Positions 32,345 to 42,200 of a stretch of 64,000 nucleotides of DNA are shown piece after piece; the stretch's first letter is position 1; every line of letters starts with the position of its first letter. Source of the DNA: Filimonas zeae. Its GTDB lineage: Bacteria > Bacteroidota > Bacteroidia > Chitinophagales > Chitinophagaceae. Position numbers and translations under genes: made by a program. The stretch lies in assembly GCF_014641615.1 (NCBI RefSeq), contig NZ_BMIB01000003.1, positions 248,001-312,000 of the forward strand, written 5' to 3'. The notes under the pieces were generated by a model. It was not told the origin of the DNA and made no database searches. It saw only the letters and a program-made list of their open reading frames with translations.

Positions 32345-35300
32345 TCAGAATTTAATGTTTACACCTACCATATAAGTACGCAGGGCGGATTGCAGGCCAA
32401 AGTCTACACCATAGTTGCTATCGCCCGGTGTGGTTACAAAACTCTGTTCAGGGTCGTAACCGGAGTAGCCGGTAAAGGTGAACAGGTTATCGGCCGTTAT
32501 ATAAATGCGTATGTTGTCCATCTTCCATTTTTGCGTAAGCGTGGCGGGCAGGGTGTAAGCCAGTGTTACGGTTTTTATGCGGAAGAAAGAGCCGTTTTCG
32601 AGAAAGCGGGTGCTGGCCATGGCGTTGTAGTTATAGGTATAGCCAGAGAACACGCCTTTGCGTACGGGCCGCGGTGTGGTATTGCTGGTGCCGGGGCCGC
32701 GCCAGTAGCTGTTGGCGGCTGCCTGGCTTACGTTGTAGTATTGCTCTACGGTTTGGCCGTTTTCAATTTTAACGTTGCTCAGTGCATCGCCCAGGTGTTC
32801 TGCACCTTCGGAGTTAATACCGCGCCAGGAGGCTACTACACGGCTGCCGCTGGAAAACTGGGAGAATATATTGCACTCAAAGTTTTTCCAGCGCAGGTTG
32901 TTGGTAATACCGCCAAAAAAGTCGGGAATAGCTTTGCCTACATACTGGCGGTCTGCATCGGTAATATCACCATCGTTGTTATAATCATCATACCGCACAT
33001 CGCCTGCGCGCACGCCTTTGGCAAACAGTTTCTGCGGCACCTCGCTATCGTACTGGTAAATACCCGTTTGGCGCAGCATGTAAAAGGCGCTTACGGGTTT
33101 ACCGTTGATGAGGGCGTGCATTTGTCCGCCAATTTGCTCAAAGCCGGAGGCGGGTACTATATACATATCCTTGTTCTGATACAGGGATAACAGTTTGTTG
33201 CTGATGAAGCTGATGTTGGCACCGGCCGTCCATTGTACTGCAGCGGTGGTTATTTTGCCGTTGGCAGCCAGTTCCCAGCCCCTGTTTTGCAGCGAGCCTA
33301 TGTTGGAAGGAATGCTGGTATAGCCGGAGGTGGCGTAAATGGGGCGACTGTACAACAGATCGGTATTTTTCTGCTGAAAGTAATCGGCCGTAAAGCTGAT
33401 TCTGCCATTGAATAATTCCGCATCCACACCCACATCAAACTGGCGTGCTTTTTCCCAGGTTACGTTCTGTGCATCCTGCGATACCACAAAGCCACCCTGG
33501 TTGTTGTAGGAGCTGCCGGCGCTTACCAGCGATAAAGCGGCGTAGTTGCCTATACCTGCCAGGCTGCCCGTTACGCCGTAGCTGCTGCGCAGTTTCAGAA
33601 AGCTTATCACACGCTGTGCTGCGGGCCAGAACTGCTCGCGGGAGAGTACCCAGCCCAGCGATACGGAGGGGAAGGTGCCAAAGCGGTGATCTTTGGAAAA
33701 GCGGGAACTACCATCGCGCCGTACACTGGCGTTGAGCAGGTAGCGGCCGTCGTAATCCAGCGTAAGCCTGCCCAGGTACGATTCCAGGTTGTAGGCGTTG
33801 TAGCCGTTGCCCGCAGGATCGGCATATACCGCCGGGCCTGCATTAATAATATCCAGGTTGGAAGAAGGGTAGGCGTTGGCGGAATAGTTGCTGCTGTAAA
33901 TGCCCAGCAGGTCGGAGGTGTATTTTTCGTACGAGTGGCCGGCCATAAGGGTATAGTTGAGCAGGCCTGCTTTGTTGGTATAGCTAAAGATGTTGTCGAA
34001 CACATAACGCACGCCCAGGTTTCTGTTCTGTAACAATGCACCCCAGCCGGCGCTGCGGGCGCGGGCAGCCATCTGATCGGTCAGCTTTTTGCGTTCATCT
34101 ATCAGGGTGCCGTAGGCGCTTATGCTGGGTGTGTATTTAAAACCTTTCAGCGGGGTAATATCCAGGCTAACGGAGCCCAGGCCTTCAAAGGTGTTGCGCG
34201 TCCATTTTTCTTCATTAATCTCCATTACGGGATTGTGGCGGAAAATATAGGTGCCGTTTACTTTATAGGTACCATCTGCCAGGTAAGGGCTGTACCAGGG
34301 CTGCTCTTCCCGCGCGTTGCGCAGCACTTTAAGGCTGGTATTGTCTTCCTCCACCAGTCTGCGTGGGGTAACAGTGCCGGAAAGGTTTACGTTTAATTTT
34401 ATAGAACGGCTCAGCTCGTGGCTTATTTTAAAGCGCATGCTAAACTGGCGGTAGTTGCTGGTGTTAAGTATGCCCTGCTGGTTAAAATAACCAAAGCTGG
34501 CGTAGAGCTGTGTTTTATCGGTACCACCGGATAGGTTGGCATCTACAGACCGTATCTGTGCCTGTGAGCGGGATATGCTTTTCACCCAGTCTGTTTCCTG
34601 TATCATCCCCGGTTTGTACAGCGTAAGCGAAGTGCCTTTTTGCGCGTTGTAGTTATCAACTGCTGCCTGCATTACCTGTGTGTACTGCGCGCTGTTGGCC
34701 ATTTTAATATCGTGATAAATAGTGCCGCTGCCGGTATAGGCACTTACGTTTACCTGTGTTTTACCGGGCTTGCCGTTTTTGGTGGTGATGATGATAACAC
34801 CGCTGCTGGCACGGGAGCCGTAGATGGAAGCGGCAGAGGCGTCTTTCAGTACTTCTATATTCTCCACATCGTTCGGGTTAAGGTTGGGGTAAAACTCGGT
34901 AGGCGTACCATCTATTACATACAGGGGCGAGCTGTTGCTGCTAATGCTGCCTACACCGCGTACCATTACCACGGGTTTGGTACCGGGTGTACCGGCAGGG
35001 GTAATAATGTTTACACCGGAGGCACGGCCCTGTAACAGTTTCAGCGCATCGTAGGTGCCGCCTTTATCGGTATTATCGGGCTTTACAGAGCTGATGGCAC
35101 CGCTTACCTGCTTTTTCTGCTGGCTGCCGTAGCCCACCACCACAATATCGTTTAAGCTGGCGCGGGCTTCTTTCAGTCGTACCAGTAAGGAATTGTCTTC
35201 CCCGCTCTTCATTTCAAAAGCAGCTATGGTATAGGTTTCATAGCCTATATGTGTAAACCGGAACTGATAGCTGGTGCCGGTTACCAGGCGTGTGGCGGTA

Positions 35301-35509
35301 AAAACACCTTTCTCGTCTGTTACACTGGTTTGTATGCTGGTGCTGCCTTTGGCATTAAAGCTTACGGTAACGCCTGCTATGGGTTTGCCTTTTTCTGTTA
35401 ATACAATACCCTTTAGGGTTCCCGACTGCTGTGCCCGGATGGCAGTGGTGCTGAGAAACAGCAGCGCCAGCAGCAGGGTGATGGAAGTAAAGGTTCTGGA
35501 TAGTGACAT
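32345..35509 (-). CDS. SusC/RagA-type TonB-dependent outer-membrane transporter
   Basis: The 1054-residue protein has a signal peptide (cleavage near IRAQQ), a carboxypeptidase-regulatory-like domain (about 28-115), the linker LNDIVVVGYGSQQKKQVSGAIS, a plug with GRASGVNI, VMVRGVGSIS, PLYVIDGTP and IEVLKDASAASIYGSRASSGV, and a barrel ending VGVNIKF. These are the standard RagA/SusC signatures. It forms the transport channel with the SusD protein encoded downstream. The FecR gene is 78 bases upstream on the same strand. No STN domain is present, so direct signalling to FecR is less likely than for the receptor at 39223. Confidence 0.95.
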   Translation of the reverse strand: MSLSRTFTSITLLLALLFLSTTAIRAQQSGTLKGIVLTEKGKPIAGVTVSFNAKGSTSIQTSVTDEKGVFTATRLVTGTSYQFRFTHIGYETYTIAAFEMKSGEDNSLLVRLKEARASLNDIVVVGYGSQQKKQVSGAISSVKPDNTDKGGTYDALKLLQGRASGVNIITPAGTPGTKPVVMVRGVGSISSNSSPLYVIDGTPTEFYPNLNPNDVENIEVLKDASAASIYGSRASSGVIIITTKNGKPGKTQVNVSAYTGSGTIYHDIKMANSAQYTQVMQAAVDNYNAQKGTSLTLYKPGMIQETDWVKSISRSQAQIRSVDANLSGGTDKTQLYASFGYFNQQGILNTSNYRQFSMRFKISHELSRSIKLNVNLSGTVTPRRLVEEDNTSLKVLRNAREEQPWYSPYLADGTYKVNGTYIFRHNPVMEINEEKWTRNTFEGLGSVSLDITPLKGFKYTPSISAYGTLIDERKKLTDQMAARARSAGWGALLQNRNLGVRYVFDNIFSYTNKAGLLNYTLMAGHSYEKYTSDLLGIYSSNYSANAYPSSNLDIINAGPAVYADPAGNGYNAYNLESYLGRLTLDYDGRYLLNASVRRDGSSRFSKDHRFGTFPSVSLGWVLSREQFWPAAQRVISFLKLRSSYGVTGSLAGIGNYAALSLVSAGSSYNNQGGFVVSQDAQNVTWEKARQFDVGVDAELFNGRISFTADYFQQKNTDLLYSRPIYATSGYTSIPSNIGSLQNRGWELAANGKITTAAVQWTAGANISFISNKLLSLYQNKDMYIVPASGFEQIGGQMHALINGKPVSAFYMLRQTGIYQYDSEVPQKLFAKGVRAGDVRYDDYNNDGDITDADRQYVGKAIPDFFGGITNNLRWKNFECNIFSQFSSGSRVVASWRGINSEGAEHLGDALSNVKIENGQTVEQYYNVSQAAANSYWRGPGTSNTTPRPVRKGVFSGYTYNYNAMASTRFLENGSFFRIKTVTLAYTLPATLTQKWKMDNIRIYITADNLFTFTGYSGYDPEQSFVTTPGDSNYGVDFGLQSALRTYMVGVNIKF

Positions 35510-35587
35510 AATGTTTGTTTGAGTTGAGACAATAGTTGAGTAGCACCCCTTCCGGAAGAGGTGTGCGGTAACGTATAAAGCGCCTGT

Positions 35588-36676
35588 TTATGGTTGTTTG
35601 GTAATTACGATGTTGCTGCCGTTTTGCGTAAAGCTGAGGTTGTTGGTGGCACCGAGTATGTTCAGTATCACCTCCAGCGAGTCGCCCTGCTCCAGCGTAC
35701 CTGTAAACCGCAGGGTTTGTATTTCCCGTTTGTTGTACTGAAACTGCACCTGGTAGCGGCTGCCCAGCTGTTGCAGTACCTGTATCAGCGGTGTACGGTT
35801 GTAATGGAATGCCATAGCATCGCCGGCTGGTGCAGGCGCAGCTGCTTCCGGTAAACGGTTGCTGCTTTGGCGCACCTTACACAGGTGGTGCTGCAGGCTG
35901 GTAACAGCTTCCTGGCCAGGCAGCAGGTACACGGGCTGCATGGTTTGCGCCAGGCTGCTATCTGCGCTTTGTACTACTACCTTGCCTTCCAGCAGTTTTA
36001 CTATTACATTGCCTGCATCCTGCGCGTTCACCAGAAACTGTGTACCCAGTGCGGTGGTGGCAATGCCTGCGGCCGTTACGGTAAAGGGCCGTTTTTTATT
36101 TGCTGCTACGGTAAACAGCGCCCTGCCGGTTAACTGTATAGTACGTGCAGTGGCGGTAAAGCCGGGTATATAGGTAAGGCTGCTGCCGGGGTGCAGTTCT
36201 ATGGTGGAATGGTCTTCCAGCACCAGATGCATCAGCGTGCGGCCGTTGTTGTGTATCTGTTTGGGTAACGCTGCGGGGGCTACCGGTGCGTTCTGCACCG
36301 TCAGCGGCTGTGCAGGGTGGGGGCGTTGGGTAAATAATACAGCCAGTACGGTTATTACCAGCAGTGAAGCGGCGGCACTCCATACCATGCTGCGCTGGTA
36401 CCAGCGGCGTACAGGTGCTTCTAATGTAACCACAGGTGCTTCTGCTGCCTGCCATGCTGCGGGGGCTACACGGGCCTGTATATCCCGGAACAGCGAAGCA
36501 GACCTTTCAGCAGATAACAAGGCAGGGCTGTTGGTGCTATCCTTTTCATACGCCTCCTTCATCCATTGCTGCAAAGCAGGCTCCTGCTGCTGCAGGGCTG
36601 CCTGTAACTGCAGCTGCTCCTCCGCAGTGGCGGTGCCGTTGTTGAATTTTTCTATCAGTTGTGCTATCTGTTGCAT
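35588..36676 (-). CDS. FecR-family anti-sigma factor
   Basis: The 362-residue protein has a cytoplasmic N-terminal part (1-90), a membrane helix near 96-114 (MVWSAAASLLVITVLAVLF), a periplasmic FecR domain (about 140-245; LEDHSTIELHPGSSLTYIPGF, GRALFTVAANKKRPFTV, TTALGTQFLV) and a C-terminal DUF4974 domain (about 290-360; FHYNRTPLIQVLQQLGSRY). It should restrain the sigma factor encoded 76 bases upstream and release it on a signal from the outer membrane. Confidence 0.93.
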   Translation of the reverse strand: MQQIAQLIEKFNNGTATAEEQLQLQAALQQQEPALQQWMKEAYEKDSTNSPALLSAERSASLFRDIQARVAPAAWQAAEAPVVTLEAPVRRWYQRSMVWSAAASLLVITVLAVLFTQRPHPAQPLTVQNAPVAPAALPKQIHNNGRTLMHLVLEDHSTIELHPGSSLTYIPGFTATARTIQLTGRALFTVAANKKRPFTVTAAGIATTALGTQFLVNAQDAGNVIVKLLEGKVVVQSADSSLAQTMQPVYLLPGQEAVTSLQHHLCKVRQSSNRLPEAAAPAPAGDAMAFHYNRTPLIQVLQQLGSRYQVQFQYNKREIQTLRFTGTLEQGDSLEVILNILGATNNLSFTQNGSNIVITKQP

Positions 36677-36752
36677 AGTGGTATACTATGAAATAGACGC
36701 GATTGTAAAAATGGGGGTGAGGTGGTGTATTACCAAATTGTTAACCGTGGCA

Positions 36753-37325
36753 TTACAGGTTGCTCAGCAGGTACAGGGTAAGCAACGGTAGCGCCGGGTT
36801 GCGGGCGGTAATATGCTGCCGGATATGGGCGGCAGACAATTTCAGGTAATCTTTTACTGATTCTACAGATATACCCAGTTGCTGTGCAGCCTCCTTATAA
36901 CTCCTGCCTTCCAGGCGGCACAGGCGAAATACGATTTGTTTGCGGGGAGATAATTCGCTGATGGCTTCGGTAAGCAGTTCATACATATGCATATACTCCT
37001 GCTCTACGGTAGTGGGTTCTTCTGCCGGCAGTAATTCCTGAAGCGTATCGGTAATAGGGGTAAGCTTTTCTCTTACTGCTTTTTTCAGATAGTCCAGTGC
37101 TTTGTAATAACTGGCGGTAAACAGCCAGCCTGCCACGGAATGTGCAGCGGTAAGCTTGTGCCGGTTTTCCCAGAGCGATACAAATACTTCCTGTAACAGA
37201 TCTTCTGCCACAGCAGCATTGTTCACCAGCCTGCATATATTGGCCATCACCGCCTGGTGATGTTCCTCGTATGCCTGCTTAAAAGCCTGCTCATTGCCCT
37301 GCTGTATTTCAATAGCAATATTCAA
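36753..37325 (-). CDS. ECF RNA polymerase sigma factor with TTG start
   Basis: The 190-residue protein has sigma region 2 (about 10-80; NEQAFKQAYEEHH, AEDLLQEVFVSLWENR) and region 4 (about 120-175; LSPRKQIVFRLCRLEGRSYKEAAQQLGISVESVKDYL). The only usable start is TTG at 37325-37323: an in-frame TAA lies six codons upstream and the next ATG, at codon 27, would cut into region 2. A TTG start may limit its level. It leads the leftward unit FecR/SusC/SusD/phytase-like and is back to back with another sigma gene 184 bases away. Confidence 0.88.
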   Translation of the reverse strand: MNIAIEIQQGNEQAFKQAYEEHHQAVMANICRLVNNAAVAEDLLQEVFVSLWENRHKLTAAHSVAGWLFTASYYKALDYLKKAVREKLTPITDTLQELLPAEEPTTVEQEYMHMYELLTEAISELSPRKQIVFRLCRLEGRSYKEAAQQLGISVESVKDYLKLSAAHIRQHITARNPALPLLTLYLLSNL

Positions 37326-37509
37326 GAGAGTGGAAGTTTACAGGATATTGACTGGTTTTGAAAAGTAAAATTGGCTGTTTTCAGGTACAGGTTGTGTTAA
37401 GCTATGTTTAAGTCTGTACCGTTTTAATGTTACCATATTATTAAACAGCGTTGAAACTGAGATCATTGCTGATGGTATGTTCTAATTTTCCGGCAAATTT
37501 CATGTAAGC
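37326..37509. promoter_or_regulatory. Divergent promoter region between two ECF sigma genes
   Basis: This 184-base gap must hold promoters for both sigma genes. Leftward TACTTTTC (37367-37360) and rightward TAATTTTC (37483-37490) each match TAnnTTTG at seven of eight positions and are 20-35 bases from their start codons. Neither has a clear TTG at the right distance, as expected if activators or alternative sigma factors are used. Confidence 0.35.
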
Positions 37510-38100
37510 ATGCAATTTGCCGGAGAAACTGATAATGCGTTGATGGAGTATACTTCCCGTGGAAATAAGGAGGCTTATGAGGCCCTGTTTTTACGGCACT
37601 GGCAAAACCTCTTCAATATTGCTTACCGCAAAACGGGCAACAATCAGGATGCCCTGGACATTGTACAGGAACTATTCATTTATATATGGGAAAAACGGGA
37701 GAGCATACACATTACCGGTAACGTGGCCGCTTACCTTACCGTTAGCCTCCGTAACCGCATTGTAAACTGGTACCGTATTACCAGCACCCGCACCAAACAA
37801 AAGGAGGCGCTGCTGGAGCGGTTACAGAACATGCCCGAAAGCACACAGCAGCAACAGGCCGCTACGGATTATACCGCTACCCTGGAGCAATGGCAGAGTG
37901 CCATTGACATGCTGCCCGACAGAATGAAGGAAATTTATGTGCTGCGCCACCACCATCAGCTGTCTATTGCTGAAATCTCTTCCGCTTTAAGTCTGCGCCC
38001 GCAATCTATCCGTAATCAGTTGTCTGAAGCCAGTGACCGTGTACGTTCTGCACTGGAAAAACATTTGTGGGTAGCTATCCTTATTTCTATTACCGTATAA
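37510..38100 (+). CDS. ECF RNA polymerase sigma factor
   Basis: The 196-residue protein has region 2 (about 14-85; NKEAYEALFLRHWQNLFNIAYRKTG, ALDIVQELFIYIWEKRE) and region 4 (about 120-185; LPDRMKEIYVLRHHHQLSIAEISSALSLRPQSIRNQL). A hydrophobic tail (LWVAILISITV) resembles many SUS-linked sigma factors. It begins the long rightward block of anti-sigma factor, signalling TonB receptor and surface lipoproteins. The paired anti-sigma gene follows after 85 bases. Confidence 0.93.
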   Translation: MQFAGETDNALMEYTSRGNKEAYEALFLRHWQNLFNIAYRKTGNNQDALDIVQELFIYIWEKRESIHITGNVAAYLTVSLRNRIVNWYRITSTRTKQKEALLERLQNMPESTQQQQAATDYTATLEQWQSAIDMLPDRMKEIYVLRHHHQLSIAEISSALSLRPQSIRNQLSEASDRVRSALEKHLWVAILISITV

Positions 38101-38185
38101 GCCTGTAGCGTCATTTTTCTTGTTAACAATTTAGTAATAAACCCCACGGGTACAACAGGTATTTTCCAAACGTGGTGTATGTACG

Positions 38186-39175
38186 ATGACTACTGAACAG
38201 GAAAAACTGGTAAACCAGTTACTGGAAAAATATCTCGCAGGTAAGTGCACACCTGCCGAGGAAGCCATGGTAGATGAATGGTACCATCAGCTGACAGCAG
38301 GTGAAGAAAACCTGCTGGAGAAAGATCGTGCCTTTGCCGCACAGGCAGAGCGTCAGCTACGCAATCAACTGCCTGGCTTACCGGCGCAGGTAATACCTGC
38401 AGCAACACGTATGCAGCCGCTACGCCGCGTTACAGCCATTGCTGCTGCCATTACCGGTATATTGCTTGTGTATAGCGGCTATCTGGTATGGAAGGGAAGT
38501 ATGCGCAAACAGGCTGCTGCCATCACTGCCATGAACACCGGACGCAGGGAGTTGAAAAAAGTAGTGCTGCCGGATTCATCTGTAGTATGGCTGAATGAAT
38601 TTTCCTCACTGGAATGGGATGAAAATTTTAACGATACAGAAAGGGGGGTGAAGCTGAGTGGCGAAGCGCGTTTTGCCGTGGCGCAACACGCAGGCAGGCC
38701 CTTTCGCGTACAGGCAGGCACCACCACCACTACCGTACTGGGCACAGAGTTTAACATAGAAGCTTACAAAGATGAGCAGGCTATTAAAGTAGCGCTGCTG
38801 AGCGGTAAGGTACGTTTTGAAGAAAACAGCCTGCAGCACCAGCCGGTGGTATTGTTACCGGGCCACATGGTTACCTATACCAAAGCAACGGCACATAGCG
38901 AGGTAAACTCCATTGGCAATGCCGCGGTAGACGCCTGGGTAGAAGGTGCTATGGTGTTTAATGAGGTGCCGGTGGAAGAAGCCATTATACGCTTGGCCCG
39001 GCATTTTGACTGGACGGTACAATGGAAGCAAAAGCTGGCAGCAGGGGATGGTACTACGGTTACCGCCCTGTTCCGCCGCGAAACGCCGGAGCAGATATTA
39101 CAGGGTATAGCCCTTACCAACCAGATCAGGTACAGGTTAAAAGACAAGCAACTCACTATATACGGAACGGACTAA
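38186..39175 (+). CDS. FecR-family anti-sigma factor
   Basis: The 329-residue protein has a cytoplasmic part (1-75), a membrane helix near 78-95 (VTAIAAAITGILLVYSGYLVW), a periplasmic FecR domain (about 115-215; LPDSSVVWLNEFSSLEWDENF, GEARFAVAQHAGRPFRV, TTVLGTEFNIEAY) and a C-terminal DUF4974 part (about 255-325; FNEVPVEEAIIRLARHFDW). It stands between the sigma gene and an STN-bearing receptor, the full set for cell-surface signalling in which the receptor touches FecR in the periplasm and frees sigma. Confidence 0.93.
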   Translation: MTTEQEKLVNQLLEKYLAGKCTPAEEAMVDEWYHQLTAGEENLLEKDRAFAAQAERQLRNQLPGLPAQVIPAATRMQPLRRVTAIAAAITGILLVYSGYLVWKGSMRKQAAAITAMNTGRRELKKVVLPDSSVVWLNEFSSLEWDENFNDTERGVKLSGEARFAVAQHAGRPFRVQAGTTTTTVLGTEFNIEAYKDEQAIKVALLSGKVRFEENSLQHQPVVLLPGHMVTYTKATAHSEVNSIGNAAVDAWVEGAMVFNEVPVEEAIIRLARHFDWTVQWKQKLAAGDGTTVTALFRRETPEQILQGIALTNQIRYRLKDKQLTIYGTD

Positions 39176-39222
39176 AACAGACAAGGCGTTGCAGCCGCAA
39201 TAGCCCTTTAAAAAGTAACAAC

Positions 39223-42200
39223 ATGAATGGTATCACTGGAAAAAGCCGGGTTTACACCCGGACAGGGAGAGCTATGCCGCTGATGATAGCCGGTATATGG
39301 ATCCTTTTATTAACAACAGGTGTACGGCAAACGGCAAAGGCCCAAACGTACAACATGAAAGAGCTGGTAACAATACACGTAACACAAAGCAACGTGGCTG
39401 CGGTACTGGAAGAGCTGGACAAACAAAGCAATTATTCTTTTACCTATTCCCGCGCAACGCTGCAGAAAATTGAAACCGGCAGCATTGACTGGAACAAGGT
39501 AACGCTGGAAACAGCATTGAACGAGCTGAAAAAGAAATACCATATCGGCTTTCAGCCGGTAAACACCACCATCTCTTTTTTCCTGGAAAAAACACAGGAG
39601 AAAGGTGATACGCTGAATAAAAATGTAACCGCCAAAGTGTTTCCCGTTACCGGTGTGGTAAAGGATGGTGCTACCAAAAAGCCGTTACCGGGTGTGGATG
39701 TAATGGTGCAGGGTAGCAGAATGAACTCGGTTACTGCGGCAGATGGCAGTTATTCTGTACTGGTAAAAGACAGCGGCGCCGTGCTGGTGTTTTCCATAGT
39801 AGGCTATGAAAGCCGTTTTATATCAGCCGGTAAAAATGAGGCGGTAGTATTTCTTGCTGCTGATGATAAAGCGCTTACCGGCGTGGTAGTAGGCGCACGC
39901 AGAAAAATTAATACAGAAGTAGCGCTGCTGAACGAAAGAAAAAACGCAGCCATTGTCTCAGATGGTATCTCTGCCCAGCAGATGGAGCGTACGGCAAGTA
40001 TTACTACTACCCAGGCATTACAACGCGTATCGGGCGTAACCATTACAGATGACAAGTATGTAGCCATCCGTGGACTGGGAGATCGTAGTGTGATTGGTCA
40101 ACTGAACGGTGTGCGCCTGGCTTCTTCCGATCCGGACAGAAGTACCATTCCGCTTGATCTGGTGCCTGCCAGCCTGCTGGATAACATTACCATTTACAAA
40201 ACCGTTACGCCTGATAAACCGGCAGATGCGGCAGCGGGTATTGTGGAGCTGAAAACCAAATCTATACCCGAAAGGCAAACGCTGAGCATTACTGCACAGG
40301 TAGGTATGAACACCCAAACCGGTGGTATGGTAAACAGCTTTTACAACAGCGATATGGGCTTTCTGGGCAATAGGGTAAAGAACAAAGACCTGAGTGCCGA
40401 TTTTCATAATCTGGCTACGCAATACCCCAACGGCCTGGGCGATATACAGGCAAAGATTGCCAACAGCCGTAACAATCCGGCACTGCTGGCAGAAGCTAAC
40501 CGTGTAAACGGTATTATGCATCAGCTGGATCCGGTAATGACTACCCGCTACAAAACTGCACCGGTAAACCAGGTGTATTCTGTTACCTATGGCAACAGCC
40601 TGAAGGTGTTTAAGAAACATCAGCTGGGCATTATAGCCGGTGTTAACTACTACAGCCGTACCACCGATATTTATCAGGGCGAGCTTACGCAGTGGAGCCT
40701 TTACCAGGGCGCCCTTACCGGCAACTCTGCTATTTACAACCCGCTGGTAATACCCAGCTACGTAACCCCTAACAATATTAACCTGGGTAAATACCTGGGG
40801 TATAAAGAAAATACAGGAACCCAAACCCTTAACTACGGCTTCCTGGGTGGGCTTGCTTATCGTTTTAACCCGCAGCACGAAATTAGTTTGCAGTACCTGG
40901 GCAGCCGCGGTGCAGAAACCAAAGCCACCCACCTGGCCGGAGCCTATGAGTACATTGCATTGCCCGGTGGTATTGCCAGCACACAGTATTCGTTACGGCA
41001 AACGCAGCGTAGCCTGAACACGTTTAACCTGCAGGGCGAGCATAAGTTTAGCAAAGGCAACCTTACGCCGCGCCTGAGTTATAACCTGGCTACCTCTAAC
41101 AGCAGCCAGAACGATCCGGATTTTCGTTTTGCCAACCTGGCAGATTACAAGCCTACAGGTGGTGGTACGTACGGTGTGCCGGTACCCGGCCAACCGGATA
41201 ATGTGGTGGCCAGCGAACATCTATATTCACTGGTATCGGGCTACGTAAACGGCTATGGGCCTTACGGTATTATACAGGCCGACCCTAACGGCCGCCGTTT
41301 TAGAAAACTGAACGAGGATAACTACAACTATAAAGCAGATGTAACCGTACCGTTTAAAACAGGTAAGCTGCGTCAGGAGTTTAAAACAGGGGTGAACTAT
41401 CTGCACCGCAAACGCAGTTACTCTGAAAACGTACTGTACCTGCCAGGTTCCAACTATTCCAACACCGGTGCCTTACCGCTGTATGCAGTAAACGGAAACC
41501 TGGACAGGCTGGTGGGGTACGATAGAATTGGTATTGCTTTACCGGGTACTTACAACGAAGAAGGCGCGCCGCGTGTAGGTGGTTATTTATACAACACCCA
41601 AAAATCGCCCAACAACTATAAAGGATATTTTGAAACACGTGCTTTTTATGGCATGCTGGATATGCACCTGACGGAGAAGCTGCGTTTAACCGGTGGTGTG
41701 CGTTTTGAAATGACGGATATTAAAGCAGCCGTGGATACCTCTAATGTATTCCTTGATGCTTCTGTAACTACTACCGATGGTGCAGGTAACAAGGTAAACC
41801 TGGTGTATACCGAACCTAATTCGGTATATAAGGTAGATTACGAGCCTTTCTATTCTGCCAACCTTACCTATACGCTTAACAGCAACATGAACTTCAGGTT
41901 GGGTTATAACAACTCACTGGCCCGCCCGGAGCTGCGTGAGCTGACCAATGTGTTTGACTTTGATCCTTTTCAGTTTGCACTGGTGGTGGGTAACCCCAAT
42001 CTGAAAAATCAGAGAACCACCAACTACGATTTCCGCTGGGAATGGTTTCCGTCACCGGGCGAGGTACTGGCTGTATCTACCTTTTATAAGGAAATTGAAA
42101 ATCAGTTGACCAAAGTATTCAAGCAAAACTCTACCGGCTTAAACGCCCGTTTTCCGGAGTTTCCTGCCATTGAATTTCAGAACGATCCTAACAAGGGTAA

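Noticed and set aside
32390-33190. 266-codon plus-strand ORF opposite the second susC gene
   Set aside because: Antisense shadow; the opposite strand encodes the conserved SusC barrel.
40018-40932. 304-codon minus-strand ORF opposite the STN receptor gene
   Set aside because: Antisense shadow of the plug and barrel coding region with no recognisable domain.
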